The notes under the pieces: generated by a model
Seen by the model: only the letters and a program-made list of their open reading frames with translations
What the model was told of the DNA's origin: nothing
Databases searched by the model: none
Translations under genes and position numbers: made by a program
Assembly (NCBI GenBank): GCA_041392805.1
Contig: JAWKLJ010000002.1
Span: forward strand, 573,001 to 637,000
Reading direction: 5' to 3'
Source: Saprospiraceae bacterium
Lineage (GTDB): Bacteria > Bacteroidota > Bacteroidia > Chitinophagales > Saprospiraceae
DNA length: 64,000 bases
Shown: positions 9,152 to 18,114 of the stretch, piece by piece
Position numbering within the stretch: the stretch's first letter is position 1
Layout of the letters: each line of letters opens with the position of its first letter

Positions 9152-10555
9152 TTATCTACTCATTTCGTAAGCCCGGGTCGTCACGTAGTATTTTGCCAGC
9201 ATATTGGGTATTTCCCATTCGGGTAATTTGCCTTCCACCAAATATTGCAGGTATTTTTGGGTAACCTGTCCAAAATGTGCTTCATGGCCTGTTTTGTATT
9301 CCTCGGGGATAAGGATTTCCCAACCCTTTTCCGCTTCCTGATAGGAAAGACCAGGGTATTGCTCAGACAGTTTTTTTAAGGCTTCGGGAAAAGCCGTTGT
9401 AAGATCGGCGGCGGCGGCATCACTGATGGGTTCCACATAAAGTACCGGTTGGTATTGCTGTGCTTCTCCTTGTCGGATAACCAAATTGGCCTTGGTGCCG
9501 CGCATAATGGAGTAATGGGTGTCGGCCGCTCCCTGGGGCGCCTGATAGTTCCAAATGACCGAAACTTTGGCATGGACGCCGTGGACGGTAAACGTGATTT
9601 CGCCATTGGAGAAGGCCTGTAAGATGCTGTCCTTGACCAAGTCTTTTCTCAAATAATCGGGGTAGTCAGCCAGTCCGGTCACGCTTTGAAATTGTTCCGG
9701 CGATATTTCCGTGGGCCAACGTTTGCCAACCAGTACCTTGATGTCTTGGGTGTAATCAATAGCCTGCTCCGGAAAGCACTCCCATAATACCAGATCTACC
9801 AAATGAGTAGAGACATCTACAATGCCTTCCCCCTGTTGTGCTACATCAAAAAACCAGGCTGGCCGGATCAAGGGTTGGCCCGAAACGTACTTGAAAAAGT
9901 GATGAACGCTTTCCTTGGTGATGGCAGGGTTTTCCGGCGTTCCCTTTTCTAGTTCGCCAAACACGGCAGGCACCTGAGAAAAGGCTCTTTGCATCATGGT
10001 CGTGATCTCGTAACGCTCTGTCATGATATCGTACAGCAGCACCCCTTTCTCCTGGGCCAGGGGGAAAAGCGTTTGGAGTACGGTGAAGTCGGCCGGTTTA
10101 ATGACCATCGGTTTATCCGCCAGTACGTTGAGTCCTGCCTGCACAGAAGACTGGATATAGTTCATCTTTTGCGCGTTATTACCGGAGATAACAACTACAT
10201 TGCCGGCTTTGTCACTAATCATTTTTTCCAGAAAGTCAGGGCCGGTATAGGTTTTGGAATCCCAGTTGGTCGGAGCTTCGGGGCGTTGGTTATAGCTTTT
10301 AATTCTGGCCAGATAGTCCGTCAGTTCCGGCCCGCCCGGGGCGTAGATAGCAACAACCGAATCCACCTGATCGTAGCGGTATTTCTGGACAAGAGCGGCA
10401 TGGAAGTGGCCAGGATTCAAAGTGATCAGCTTTACTTCTCCTTTAGCGCCGGTAAAAGTCATATTCGAAGTGTTTTCTTGGGTCATTTCCTGGTGACAAG
10501 TGCTTAGAAAAAAAAGCGTCATCAGGAATCCGAGGAAAAGGTAGGATTTGATCAT
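9152..10555 (-). CDS. Gfo/Idh/MocA-like oxidoreductase with family-specific C-terminal domain, lipoprotein
   Basis: 467 residues. It starts with a lipoprotein-type signal (FLMTLFFLSTCHQE). It then has a Rossmann-like NAD-binding region with VKLITLNPGHFHAALVQKY in place of the classical GxGxxG, and conserved parts such as NVLADKPMVIKPADF. This combination is typical of the Bacteroidota group with the 'putative oxidoreductase C-terminal' domain. The lysine in ADKPM corresponds to the conserved EKP lysine. Because it is exported, a bound rather than free nicotinamide cofactor is likely. It lies about 105 bp downstream of another Gfo/Idh gene on the same strand, and the two are probably one transcription unit. 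Confidence 0.85.
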   Translation of the reverse strand: MIKSYLFLGFLMTLFFLSTCHQEMTQENTSNMTFTGAKGEVKLITLNPGHFHAALVQKYRYDQVDSVVAIYAPGGPELTDYLARIKSYNQRPEAPTNWDSKTYTGPDFLEKMISDKAGNVVVISGNNAQKMNYIQSSVQAGLNVLADKPMVIKPADFTVLQTLFPLAQEKGVLLYDIMTERYEITTMMQRAFSQVPAVFGELEKGTPENPAITKESVHHFFKYVSGQPLIRPAWFFDVAQQGEGIVDVSTHLVDLVLWECFPEQAIDYTQDIKVLVGKRWPTEISPEQFQSVTGLADYPDYLRKDLVKDSILQAFSNGEITFTVHGVHAKVSVIWNYQAPQGAADTHYSIMRGTKANLVIRQGEAQQYQPVLYVEPISDAAAADLTTAFPEALKKLSEQYPGLSYQEAEKGWEILIPEEYKTGHEAHFGQVTQKYLQYLVEGKLPEWEIPNMLAKYYVTTRAYEMSR

Positions 10556-10660
10556 GTTAGCATGTTATATTAAAAAGCCCATTATCATTTACCGAGAACC
10601 AGCCAAAACTACGCCATAAGATCGGTTTTTTTCAATTTCTTTTGCTTTAATTAAGGAGTG

Positions 10661-12037
10661 CTAAACCTTTACATAATCCGTTCCGTATGGATACCTTTGG
10701 GGCCTGTCCAACATGGCATTGGCTCCTTCATCATTGGTAAAGCGCTCGGCAATCGGATCCCATTCCAATTTTTTGGACAACTTCATCGCAATATGGGTGA
10801 TCAGACAAATAGTGCAGGCTTTATGCCCGATCTCAATGGGCGAAATGGGTTGTTTCCTGCTTTTAATGCAATCCAGCCAATTGCCATGTTGCTCATCGCT
10901 TTTGTACAAATGAATTTCATTTTCTCCAATGACGGATTCCAGTATCCTGGGGTCGGAGGCATTCAGGGCCTTGCTGCTTTCTGCTTTATCACCAGGGTCC
11001 GTCGCCGAAGCGGTATAGGATCCCCTCGACACAAAGATCCAGCCATCGGTACCCTCGTACTGGATACCATTCGTATAGCCACCGCTGGTTAGCATGGTAA
11101 TGCCGTTTTCATATTCAGCTTTCACGAAAAAATCACCGTGGACGTTCCAAAGTCCGGATTTCGGGAAATTAGCTAATGCCTCAACGGATATTGGGCCGGT
11201 GTGTTCCGTTCCCATGCCCCATGCCGCGGAGTCATAGTGGTGCTGCCCCCACCCCGTAATCATGCCAGAGCCAAATTGCTCCAGGCGCAACCAACCCGGC
11301 CTGGAATATCCTTTTTGTGGATGAACCCCCATTTCGGTATAGGGGACTTCTGGCGTTGACCCCAGCCACATGTCATAATTTAAGTTGGGAGGAACGGGCA
11401 TTGGAGCCGCTTCGGGGCCGGCGGGATCTCCGGGAAGGCCGATTTTTACAGTATGCAACTGTCCAATCCGTCCATTTCTGACCAATTCGGCAGCTACCCT
11501 GAATTGTGCCATAGATCGTTGCTGGGTTCCTACCTGGAGGATGGTCCCCTTTTCTTGGATCACTTTCAGCAGTTGTTGTCCTTCTCTTACGGTCAATGAA
11601 GTAGGTTTCTGCAAATAAATGTCCTTCCCCGCCAAGGCTGCTTCCATGGCCGGTTGGGAATGCCAATGATCGGGCGTACTGATCATTACCGCATCAATAT
11701 CTTTATTGAGCAGCATTTCCCGATAATCCCCATACTCCCGGACATCAATATAATTGTCCTTCCCCGTTTTCTTTTCGTAGTACTTACTGATCAATACTTT
11801 GGCGTCTTTGGCCCGGTTGGAATCCAAATCGCAGACGGCGACCAGCCTGGCGTCATCATATTGCAGGGTCATCGGCAAATCATGTTCGCGGCCAATTCTC
11901 CCACATCCGATTTGCCCGATATTTATCATGTTGCTGGGCGCATTTTTTCCAAGAACGCTGGCCGGCACAATGGTTGGAAAACCAATCACACCAGCAGATC
12001 CCAATACCGTATGCTGAATAAACTTTCTTCTTTTCAT
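10661..12037 (-). CDS. Gfo/Idh/MocA oxidoreductase with Tat signal
   Basis: 458 residues. The N terminus, MKRRKFIQHTVLGSAGVIGF, is a Tat-type signal with the twin-arginine region RRKF. The nucleotide-binding motif is INIGQIGCGRIGREHD, and the catalytic-region motif is GKDIYLQKPTSLTVREG (an EKP equivalent with Gln). HHYDSAAWGMG supplies the His/Asp pair. Tat export implies folding with bound NAD(P) before transport, as known for glycoside-modifying members of this family. The next gene downstream on the same strand is a second oxidoreductase lipoprotein; divergently upstream lies a ThuA gene, which fits a 3-keto-sugar pathway. Substrate unknown. Confidence 0.92.
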   Translation of the reverse strand: MKRRKFIQHTVLGSAGVIGFPTIVPASVLGKNAPSNMINIGQIGCGRIGREHDLPMTLQYDDARLVAVCDLDSNRAKDAKVLISKYYEKKTGKDNYIDVREYGDYREMLLNKDIDAVMISTPDHWHSQPAMEAALAGKDIYLQKPTSLTVREGQQLLKVIQEKGTILQVGTQQRSMAQFRVAAELVRNGRIGQLHTVKIGLPGDPAGPEAAPMPVPPNLNYDMWLGSTPEVPYTEMGVHPQKGYSRPGWLRLEQFGSGMITGWGQHHYDSAAWGMGTEHTGPISVEALANFPKSGLWNVHGDFFVKAEYENGITMLTSGGYTNGIQYEGTDGWIFVSRGSYTASATDPGDKAESSKALNASDPRILESVIGENEIHLYKSDEQHGNWLDCIKSRKQPISPIEIGHKACTICLITHIAMKLSKKLEWDPIAERFTNDEGANAMLDRPQRYPYGTDYVKV

Positions 12038-12066
12038 CTGCTCAAAATTTTTGAAGTGAACCCAAA

Positions 12067-12097
12067 CAAAACTATGAAATAGAAATTACGTGTGCAA
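12067..12097 (-). promoter_or_regulatory. Promoter for the Tat oxidoreductase gene
   Basis: Read on the minus strand, TTG at 12097-12095, a 20-bp spacer and TAGTTTTG at 12074-12067 fit the Bacteroidota -33/-7 pattern (TTTG, N19-20, TAnnTTTG). The implied start is near 12062, giving a leader of about 25 nt before the ATG at 12037. Confidence 0.5.
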
Positions 12098-12272
12098 TTG
12101 ATTTTTCAAAATAACATTTTTCAAAAAAGTTATTTTTCAGTAAAAAAATTACATTTTAGCTAAACTTATTTACTTTGGTTGATAATATTGTTGTTTAAAT
12201 CATTAACCAGAAGTGCTTGTTTGGATGCCGCCAAAGAGCTTACGGCCAAACAAACACTAAAACTAATAAGCA

Positions 12273-13199
12273 GTGAAAAAATCGATTGTCTTTATGCTGG
12301 GGATTAGTTTCATCCTTATGGCGCCCATCGTTAAAGCCCAGTCGCTTCCGGAATTTGAATTATCGAAAGAATGGCTTTCTCAAATAGAAAAGATGGCACC
12401 TTCTAAGCCTCGGATAGCGGTGAATGGCAAAAAGAACATCCTCATCTTCTCCCTTTACACCGGCTTTAAACACTGGACTATACCCCATACCGAAGCGGTC
12501 ATAAAGCTTCTGGCAGAGCAATCTGGTGCTTTTACCGTAACCGTTTCCAATGATATCCAGGCTTTTGAAAAAAAGGAACTGAAAAAATTCGACGCTATCA
12601 TATTGAATAATAATTGTTCGATCGGGGATCGACGGGATCTTTTTTGGGACAAACTCCAGGAGGACACCACTTTAGATGACCAGGGGCGATTGAAAAAGGC
12701 GCAACAATTGGAAAAAAACCTCATTAATTATGTCCGGAAAGGAGGTGGACTCATGGCCCTGCACGGTGGGATCGTGATGCAGAACAAATCCGAGCGGTAC
12801 GGAGAGATGCTGGGCGGGAGTTTTGATTACCACCCAAAGCAGCAAAAGATCCAGGTGAAACTGGTCGATCCGGATCATCCCTTGGTAGCTGCCTTTGAAC
12901 ACCAGGGATTTGAACATACCGACGAGCCTTATATTTTCAACAATGCCTATTTCGATTACGATTTCCGGCCACTACTTTACATGGAGGCCAATAGCCTGGA
13001 AGGTTTGAAAGAAAAAGTAAATGACAACATCAAATACATTTCCTGGATCAAAAAACACGGCAAAGGCAGGGTGTTTTATGCTTCCCCTTCGCACAATGCA
13101 CAGAGTATGGAGAACCCCCGCTTGCTGCAGTACTTTCTGGACGCCCTGCAATATGTGACCGGGGATTTGAAATGTGACGATTCTCCGCTGGGCAGGTAG
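12273..13199 (+). CDS. ThuA domain protein, exported
   Basis: 308 residues with a cleavable signal peptide (MKKSIVFMLGISFILMAPIVKAQ). The rest is a class I glutamine amidotransferase-like ThuA domain: NILIFSLYTGFKHWTIPHTE, FDAIILNNNC, RKGGGLMALHGG, MLGGSFDYHPKQQ and GRVFYASPSHNA. The usual catalytic Cys position is not a typical nucleophile elbow, as in other ThuA proteins. ThuA proteins are implicated in trehalose or disaccharide utilisation through 3-keto sugars. The gene is divergent from two exported oxidoreductases across a 235-bp spacer with AT-rich promoter-like sequence (TACTTTGG at about 12170), which supports a shared pathway. Confidence 0.9.
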   Translation: MKKSIVFMLGISFILMAPIVKAQSLPEFELSKEWLSQIEKMAPSKPRIAVNGKKNILIFSLYTGFKHWTIPHTEAVIKLLAEQSGAFTVTVSNDIQAFEKKELKKFDAIILNNNCSIGDRRDLFWDKLQEDTTLDDQGRLKKAQQLEKNLINYVRKGGGLMALHGGIVMQNKSERYGEMLGGSFDYHPKQQKIQVKLVDPDHPLVAAFEHQGFEHTDEPYIFNNAYFDYDFRPLLYMEANSLEGLKEKVNDNIKYISWIKKHGKGRVFYASPSHNAQSMENPRLLQYFLDALQYVTGDLKCDDSPLGR

Positions 13200-13976
13200 G
13201 TGTTTTCTTTTTTGCGCTTTAGTTTGATGTTGGAGAAAAGTTTCCTCACTTCCCGGATGTAAAAAGTGAAGAAGCTTGATTTTCAGTGATTTAACTGGGA
13301 CAGGGGACAAGTGACAGGTAAAAACTTCTGTTTGAAAAGATTTTCGCAAGAATTTGCGGAAAGATTCTGATCTAGCGGAAAGGTCCCCTGATGCAGTAAA
13401 GCGGCGTTCGGCCACTGCTTCCGGCCCTGGTTTCTCCCTAGCTATTTTATCCACTGGATAAAGCTAACCCAAAACGCTCCAACCACACGCGCAGCACCCT
13501 TGCTAAAATAGGCCCCCAGCCCTGTCCTCGCTGACCCGCCTAAGCAGCCGCCACAAACCCGCTGCGGGGGTCTGGCGTCCAGGCTGCGGCTACGGGCCTC
13601 CATCAGCTGCCTCACTACGAATTATAGTATCGCTCACTTACGCCCCTCCACCGGCTCACCCGCAGAACCCAACGCCCGTTCCGGGTCTATTCGCTGTGCT
13701 CGCTGCTATCTCTCCTCAGCCGGCAGCCAGCGCACCAACCCTTCCGTCATGCCCGCTTCGTCGGGACTCGCACGCTTCGCGGGTACCCGTGATGGGATGT
13801 GCTCCGGATCAGCGGGACGTCAACAAACATCATGGAACTCGAAATAGTAAGCATTCGTTTATTTTAATAGAATTTATGTAAATTTGATATTATGGAAGCA
13901 GTAAATTTATAAATTATTAGGAGATGTAATAAAGGGGCTGTTTACAGAATCGTGTAACCAATATTTCAAGAAAGAG
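13200..13976. other. 777-bp spacer with a GC-rich non-coding island
   Basis: No convincing gene. From about 13380 to 13830 the composition turns clearly GC-rich compared with both flanks (for example CCGCTGCGGGGGTCTGGCG near 13560), then falls back to AT-rich sequence. Short frames on both strands lack family features. The island could be a relic of transferred DNA, a structured RNA or a dispersed repeat; I cannot decide. Confidence 0.5.
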
Positions 13977-15809
13977 ATGAAAAAAGGAATTTTTCTAACC
14001 CTGGTTTGCTTTATCCCGTTTGTTCTTTTAGCCCAGTTATCGTACCTATCTGAAGAGGAACTCCAACATCGGATTGAGGGTGTTTATCGAGGGCTTACCG
14101 AAATAGGAGGTAAAAAACGTTTTGTGGAAATATCAATGAATTTGTTCGATTATGGTACTCCGGTACCAGTAAAGAATTCGAATGGAAAGTTGAAAGGGTT
14201 TAGTCATGAAACACACCGATATGTTTCTGGTGTAGCAAAATATTATAAGGGAAAAAAAGCCGCCGGAAGATTTGACCAAGAAGCTTTTATGGCCCGAGTA
14301 GCTTTGGAAGGGAACCAACTGCGATTCATAAAAATAGAAAGCCAGCCTGCTGACTTTAAAGGGCAGAACACTAATTTATATTGGCTTGGATCGGCAACCT
14401 TTTCCTATCAAAATACTGATAAGGAAGTTTTAGTAAAAGGCCGGAAATTCAATAGTAGTTTCATTTTCCGGCATAAGATCTTTCCTAATGTTTTACCGGA
14501 AGTGTTGATGAGCCAATCAGAGCAGCCTAGTGCAGGTAATAGGTATGGTAGAAGTCTTGTGCTGGCAGAAGATTTAGTCCATAAGGTTTATATCACTCAT
14601 TACGATGACCGAGATTCCGTTCTTACTGCTGTTGTGTATATGAGGGACAGTAATTTAGAACGTCAGGATCTCTCAGGATACAACAAACGAACTAATATAA
14701 TAACAGAGCTTTTTAGTAATCAGGCTTATGAGTTTCTGTCTTTTCATCCTGGGATTACTGTAGTGAATATCCATTTGAGAGGAGATGACGCGGTTTCAAG
14801 CCATGTAATGGGACCAGGGACACTTTACTGGAAGGTAAGGATAAATAAATCGCCGCGCCGTTTAAGTTATAGCTTTGAAAAATCAGCAGCTTTATTAGAA
14901 CATGTTGCTGAATTACGACAAAAACAATTTGAAAAAGAACAGCGAGAAGAAGCTTGGATTGATGAAAGGACAAAACAATTGAGAACCTATAATCTGGAGC
15001 AATCGGAACTAGCATTTCAAGAAAATGATGGATCATTTTTTCTAAAAGATGGTAACACCAACTCCTATCGGATCAAGAAACTAGCAGACAACAATGTGTG
15101 GATGCTTAGAAATCTGAATTTTTCAAAGCCCACTTTAGAGTGCTTTTGCTATGATTATAATGATCAATACTGCTCGTGGTATGGGAGGCTTTACCTGTGG
15201 GAGGAAGCAAGTGAAGTATGTGCCGCGTTTGGAGATTATTGGCAGCTTCCTTCAGAGCATGATTGGGAGTTCTTAGCCCGGTTGAATGCAAAAAGTCTTT
15301 CTAATCAACCCTTGGCAGAGGATGTTCTTTACGATGCCATAGAGAATAGCGGTATCAATCTTCAATTTGGGGGATTTATTGATGGAAGCAGACATGATGG
15401 TGTGCAGGTTAATGCAGCCTACTGGCTTAGTAATAAAAACCATGCTATTTATTTCCTAAATCAATACATTGGTGGTGGAGGTAGAATACCCGCTAGGTCT
15501 AACATCGGGCAATCTGCCAGTAGAAGTGCCAATTCTGTTAGGTGTATCAGAATTCTTCCGGCAGCCAGAAAAATCAAATGGAAGTTGGTTGATTTAGAGA
15601 CTGCATGCCGAAACTCTATTGCCCCATTGGCAAATCGTTGGGAACAAAGACAGGATTGCAATTGTCTGGCAGAGCGTATTGTGAAATCGGATTTATCTGA
15701 TAATCACATTGCCAATTTAGTCAAAGATTGGACGGCTACCGAAGATCAATTTTTAAAAAATAATCCAATTTATATAAAGTTGTTTGAAGAGTGCCGAGGG
15801 AGGAAGTAA
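13977..15809 (+). CDS. Secreted protein with FISUMP-type domain
   Basis: 610 residues, with a signal peptide (MKKGIFLTLVCFIPFVLLAQ). Residues 20-330 have no family I recognise; they include a Glu/Lys/Gln-rich helical segment near residues 305-345. From about residue 370 to 530 the pattern is that of the Fibrobacter succinogenes major paralogous domain: NVWMLRNLNF, YGRLYLWEEASEVC, YWQLPSEHDWEFLARL and ANSVRCIRI. These are seen in Bacteroidota surface lipoproteins, with unknown biochemical role. A short C-terminal region (WKLVDLETACRNS...) follows. The gene stands between the GC-rich island and a nuclease pair and has no close relative here. Confidence 0.75.
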   Translation: MKKGIFLTLVCFIPFVLLAQLSYLSEEELQHRIEGVYRGLTEIGGKKRFVEISMNLFDYGTPVPVKNSNGKLKGFSHETHRYVSGVAKYYKGKKAAGRFDQEAFMARVALEGNQLRFIKIESQPADFKGQNTNLYWLGSATFSYQNTDKEVLVKGRKFNSSFIFRHKIFPNVLPEVLMSQSEQPSAGNRYGRSLVLAEDLVHKVYITHYDDRDSVLTAVVYMRDSNLERQDLSGYNKRTNIITELFSNQAYEFLSFHPGITVVNIHLRGDDAVSSHVMGPGTLYWKVRINKSPRRLSYSFEKSAALLEHVAELRQKQFEKEQREEAWIDERTKQLRTYNLEQSELAFQENDGSFFLKDGNTNSYRIKKLADNNVWMLRNLNFSKPTLECFCYDYNDQYCSWYGRLYLWEEASEVCAAFGDYWQLPSEHDWEFLARLNAKSLSNQPLAEDVLYDAIENSGINLQFGGFIDGSRHDGVQVNAAYWLSNKNHAIYFLNQYIGGGGRIPARSNIGQSASRSANSVRCIRILPAARKIKWKLVDLETACRNSIAPLANRWEQRQDCNCLAERIVKSDLSDNHIANLVKDWTATEDQFLKNNPIYIKLFEECRGRK

Positions 15810-15826
15810 TCTTTGCTATAGTTTAA

Positions 15827-15961
15827 GTCAAAGCCAACTATCAGGTGGAAAATACGGTAGTAAAAGCCAAGCAACATTATGCGGAACAGATGGCTGCTGA
15901 CAGCAAAATGACTTATCTGATGGTGAAAGCTACAGATGCTTTGGCCGGTATGGGATTATGA
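15827..15961 (+). pseudogene. Short orphan coding remnant
   Basis: An open frame with protein-like composition ends at TGA 15959-15961: NYQVENTVVKAKQHYAEQMA, then ADSKMTYLMVKATDALAGMG. It has no plausible start and a stop just upstream, so it may be the C-terminal scrap of a lost gene. I do not recognise the family. Chance translation is possible. Confidence 0.25.
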
Positions 15962-15991
15962 TTACAATGATATCGTATCTTATTTAAAACC

Positions 15992-16582
15992 GTGCAGATG
16001 AAAACTTTGAAAGAGCTGAATTTTCAATACGAAGCATCTGATTTACAGTTTACCTACCAGGAGGTACTCACTAAAAAGCTGGATCAGCATACAGGAGATT
16101 TTAATCAGCATGTGATCAATGAAATAGTGCTATGGAAGGTAAATCGATATGCTGAATTATCAGAATCGACTCTGACTTTGATTAACAAAATGGGAGACCA
16201 TTTTGATGAGGAATATACTAGAAAAGTAGTTTCTGCCCTACTTGGAGAGAAGGGCGTTCAACTCCCCGTGGCTTCAACGATCTTACGTTTTAAGAACCCC
16301 AAACTTTATCAGATCATTGACCAGCGAGTCTATCGCATACTTTATGGGCAGGAATTAAAATTGGGTACTTATGCCACGGAGAAAATTTTGAAGAAACAAG
16401 TCGATCTATACCTACAGTATTTATTGGATCTACGGGAAGCTGCTGAAAGAGTGGGGATAAAATTTGAAGAGGCCGATCGTGTATTTTATACCTTGGATAA
16501 GCGTGTTAACAGTGATCATACACTGAAGAATTACGGGTTGAATAAGGTAGTTGATAATAAAAACAAGTCAGATAAGTCATGA
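15992..16582 (+). CDS. Helix-hairpin-helix-like protein upstream of an HNH nuclease
   Basis: 196 residues, starting MQMKTLKELNF (an ATG six bases later is also possible). It is largely helical. The segment GVQLPVASTILRFKNPKLY followed by QIIDQRVYRILYG resembles the helix-hairpin-helix and following region of HhH-GPD DNA glycosylase folds, but I see no full catalytic Asp motif. The end overlaps the next gene (ATGA, 16579-16582), so the two are translationally coupled. Coupling to a restriction-like nuclease suggests a DNA-recognition or base-handling role; this is inference. Confidence 0.65.
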   Translation: MQMKTLKELNFQYEASDLQFTYQEVLTKKLDQHTGDFNQHVINEIVLWKVNRYAELSESTLTLINKMGDHFDEEYTRKVVSALLGEKGVQLPVASTILRFKNPKLYQIIDQRVYRILYGQELKLGTYATEKILKKQVDLYLQYLLDLREAAERVGIKFEEADRVFYTLDKRVNSDHTLKNYGLNKVVDNKNKSDKS

Positions 16583-17514
16583 AACTCTACCTGGCCGTCA
16601 CAGACATCGACTGGTACAACTTCCTGGCACATGAGCGCCCCGAAGAAGTCAACTTCTGGCAACCCGGAGGCGGCCAGGGTTTCAAAGTATTGCCGGTAGG
16701 CGGCCCATTTCTGTTCAAGCTCAAGGCGCCCATAAATGCCATTGCCGGTATTGGCTTTTTTGCCTCTCATACCCGTTTACCTTTGTCGGTAGCCTGGGAG
16801 ATCTTTGGTCGGTCCAATGGTACAGACAATTATAACAATCTCAAAAGTAAGATCACCGGCTATCGTCGGGATAACCAGCCCAATCCGGTGATCGGGTGCA
16901 TCATTTTGACCGATCCCGTCTTTTTCAACGAAGAGGATTGGATCCCCGTACCACCAGACTGGGCATCCAGCATCGTACAGGGGAAATCCTACAATACAGA
17001 CGATCCCATAGGCAATCAGTTATGGTCGCAGGTAACTTATTTGTTGCGTAGGTACAAGTGGTTAGACAGGCAGGTGACCACCGAGCAACAACTGGTGGCC
17101 GAACCTACAGCACCAGAATACCGCGAGATACTGGCGCGGGTACGGGTGGGCCAAGGTACTTTCCGGGCTTTGGTCACAGATGTCTACCAGAGACGTTGTG
17201 CCATCAGTGGAGAAAAGACTTTGCCTGTGCTGGAAGCTGCTCACATCAAACCCTACGCCCAATCAGGCCCGCACGCGATCAATAATGGCCTGTTGCTCCG
17301 CTCTGATCTGCACAAGTTATTCGATACCGGCTATATTACCCTCACCAACGATTTGCAGGTAGAAGTGAGCGGTCGCATTCGGGAAGAATTTGAGAACGGC
17401 AAAGAGTACTACCGTTTCCAAGGTCAAAAGATGCACATTTTACCGCAGCAGATCAACCAGCAGCCGGATCCGCAATACCTCACCTGGCATCAGGACAATG
17501 TATTTAATGGTTGA
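16579..17514 (+). CDS. PUA/EVE-like domain fused to HNH endonuclease
   Basis: 311 residues. The N-terminal ~165 residues (LYLAVTDIDWYNFL, EVNFWQPGG, FLFKLKAPINAIAGIGFF) look like the PUA-superfamily (EVE/SRA-like) domains that read modified bases. The C-terminal HNH domain (about 190-260) has CAISG, EAAHIKPYAQSG with His222, NNGLLLRSDLHKLFD with Asn236 and His245. EVE- or SRA-HNH fusions are known modification-dependent restriction endonucleases, so the likely job is cutting DNA with modified cytosine. It overlaps the preceding HhH-like gene by 4 bp. The context is accessory (IS remnants, broken HipA-N), as expected for defence genes. Target modification unknown. Confidence 0.8.
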   Translation: MKLYLAVTDIDWYNFLAHERPEEVNFWQPGGGQGFKVLPVGGPFLFKLKAPINAIAGIGFFASHTRLPLSVAWEIFGRSNGTDNYNNLKSKITGYRRDNQPNPVIGCIILTDPVFFNEEDWIPVPPDWASSIVQGKSYNTDDPIGNQLWSQVTYLLRRYKWLDRQVTTEQQLVAEPTAPEYREILARVRVGQGTFRALVTDVYQRRCAISGEKTLPVLEAAHIKPYAQSGPHAINNGLLLRSDLHKLFDTGYITLTNDLQVEVSGRIREEFENGKEYYRFQGQKMHILPQQINQQPDPQYLTWHQDNVFNG

Positions 17515-17574
17515 AGCAAAGACCAGTAGTAAATCAAATTAAATGACCATTTCGAATTGGCAGAAGCGACAGGT

Positions 17575-17631
17575 TGAGAACGAAGCAATATCTTTGCTGC
17601 CGACTGCCGACTGTTTACTGCCGACTAAATT
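17575..17631. repeat. Short GCCGACT-type tandem tract
   Basis: TGCCGACTGCCGACTGTTTA followed by CTGCCGACT sits just before the mazG start. It belongs to the same class of short degenerate repeats (GACT/AGTC words) seen at 20.1, 22.6, 28.4 and 40.5 kb. Confidence 0.4.
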
Positions 17632-17636
17632 ACCAT

Positions 17637-17969
17637 ATGTCTGATATCGAGACCATCACCAAGGCCATTCTGCAATTCCGCGATGAGCGCGACTGGGCGC
17701 AGTTTCATACCGGCCGGGACCTGGCTACCTTACTCAATGTAGAAGCCGGCGAACTACTGGAACTCTTTCTTTGGAAAAAGCAAAATGAAGATCCGGATCA
17801 GGAAAAATTAAAGGATGAGTTGGCGGATGTGTTCTATGCGGCTTTTCTGCTGGCAGCTCACTATCAATTGGATGTCCCTACCATCATTATGGAAAAGCTG
17901 GAACAGAATCGCCGGAAATATCCGGTGGAAAAGGCAAGGGGGCGGCGAGAGAAGTATGATGAGTTGTGA
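17637..17969 (+). CDS. MazG-like nucleotide pyrophosphohydrolase
   Basis: 110 residues from the ATG at 17637 (MSDIETITKAILQFRDERDW); the 21 readable residues upstream derive from a repeat tract and are not conserved. The motifs QFHTGRDLATLLNVEAGELLE, ELFLWKK and KDELADVFYAAFLLA are those of the all-alpha NTP pyrophosphatase group related to dCTPase (DCTPP1/RS21-C6). The EAGELLE and DELADV acidic clusters bind Mg2+. It would hydrolyse non-canonical or excess (deoxy)NTPs in the cytoplasm. The protein has full family length. Confidence 0.9.
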   Translation: MSDIETITKAILQFRDERDWAQFHTGRDLATLLNVEAGELLELFLWKKQNEDPDQEKLKDELADVFYAAFLLAAHYQLDVPTIIMEKLEQNRRKYPVEKARGRREKYDEL

Positions 17970-18026
17970 CAGGGTTTCTCTCTATTTAAGGCCAACCCGA
18001 TCAAAAGTATGGTGAACAAAATACAA

Positions 18027-18094
18027 GCGGCCATCCAAAATCAAATTGAATGGCCGCAAAAGTGTATGTGTGATACTCAACTTCAAAAGTTGAG
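18027..18094. terminator. Two hairpins between convergent genes
   Basis: GCGGCCAT (18027-18034) pairs perfectly with ATGGCCGC (18050-18057), and CTCAACTT pairs with AAGTTGAG within 18076-18094. They lie between the stop of the MazG gene (plus) and the stop of the HipA-N remnant (minus), which fits a terminator region, although the T tracts are weak. Confidence 0.5.
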
Positions 18095-18114
18095 GTGAAA
18101 AGACATCGTTGTAA

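Noticed and set aside
9989..10507. 172-codon plus-strand frame
   Set aside because: Antisense to the Gfo/Idh-type lipoprotein gene and without recognisable motifs.
12972..13454. 160-codon minus-strand frame over the ThuA 3' end and the GC-rich island
   Set aside because: Half is antisense to thuA; the other half has no protein-like pattern.
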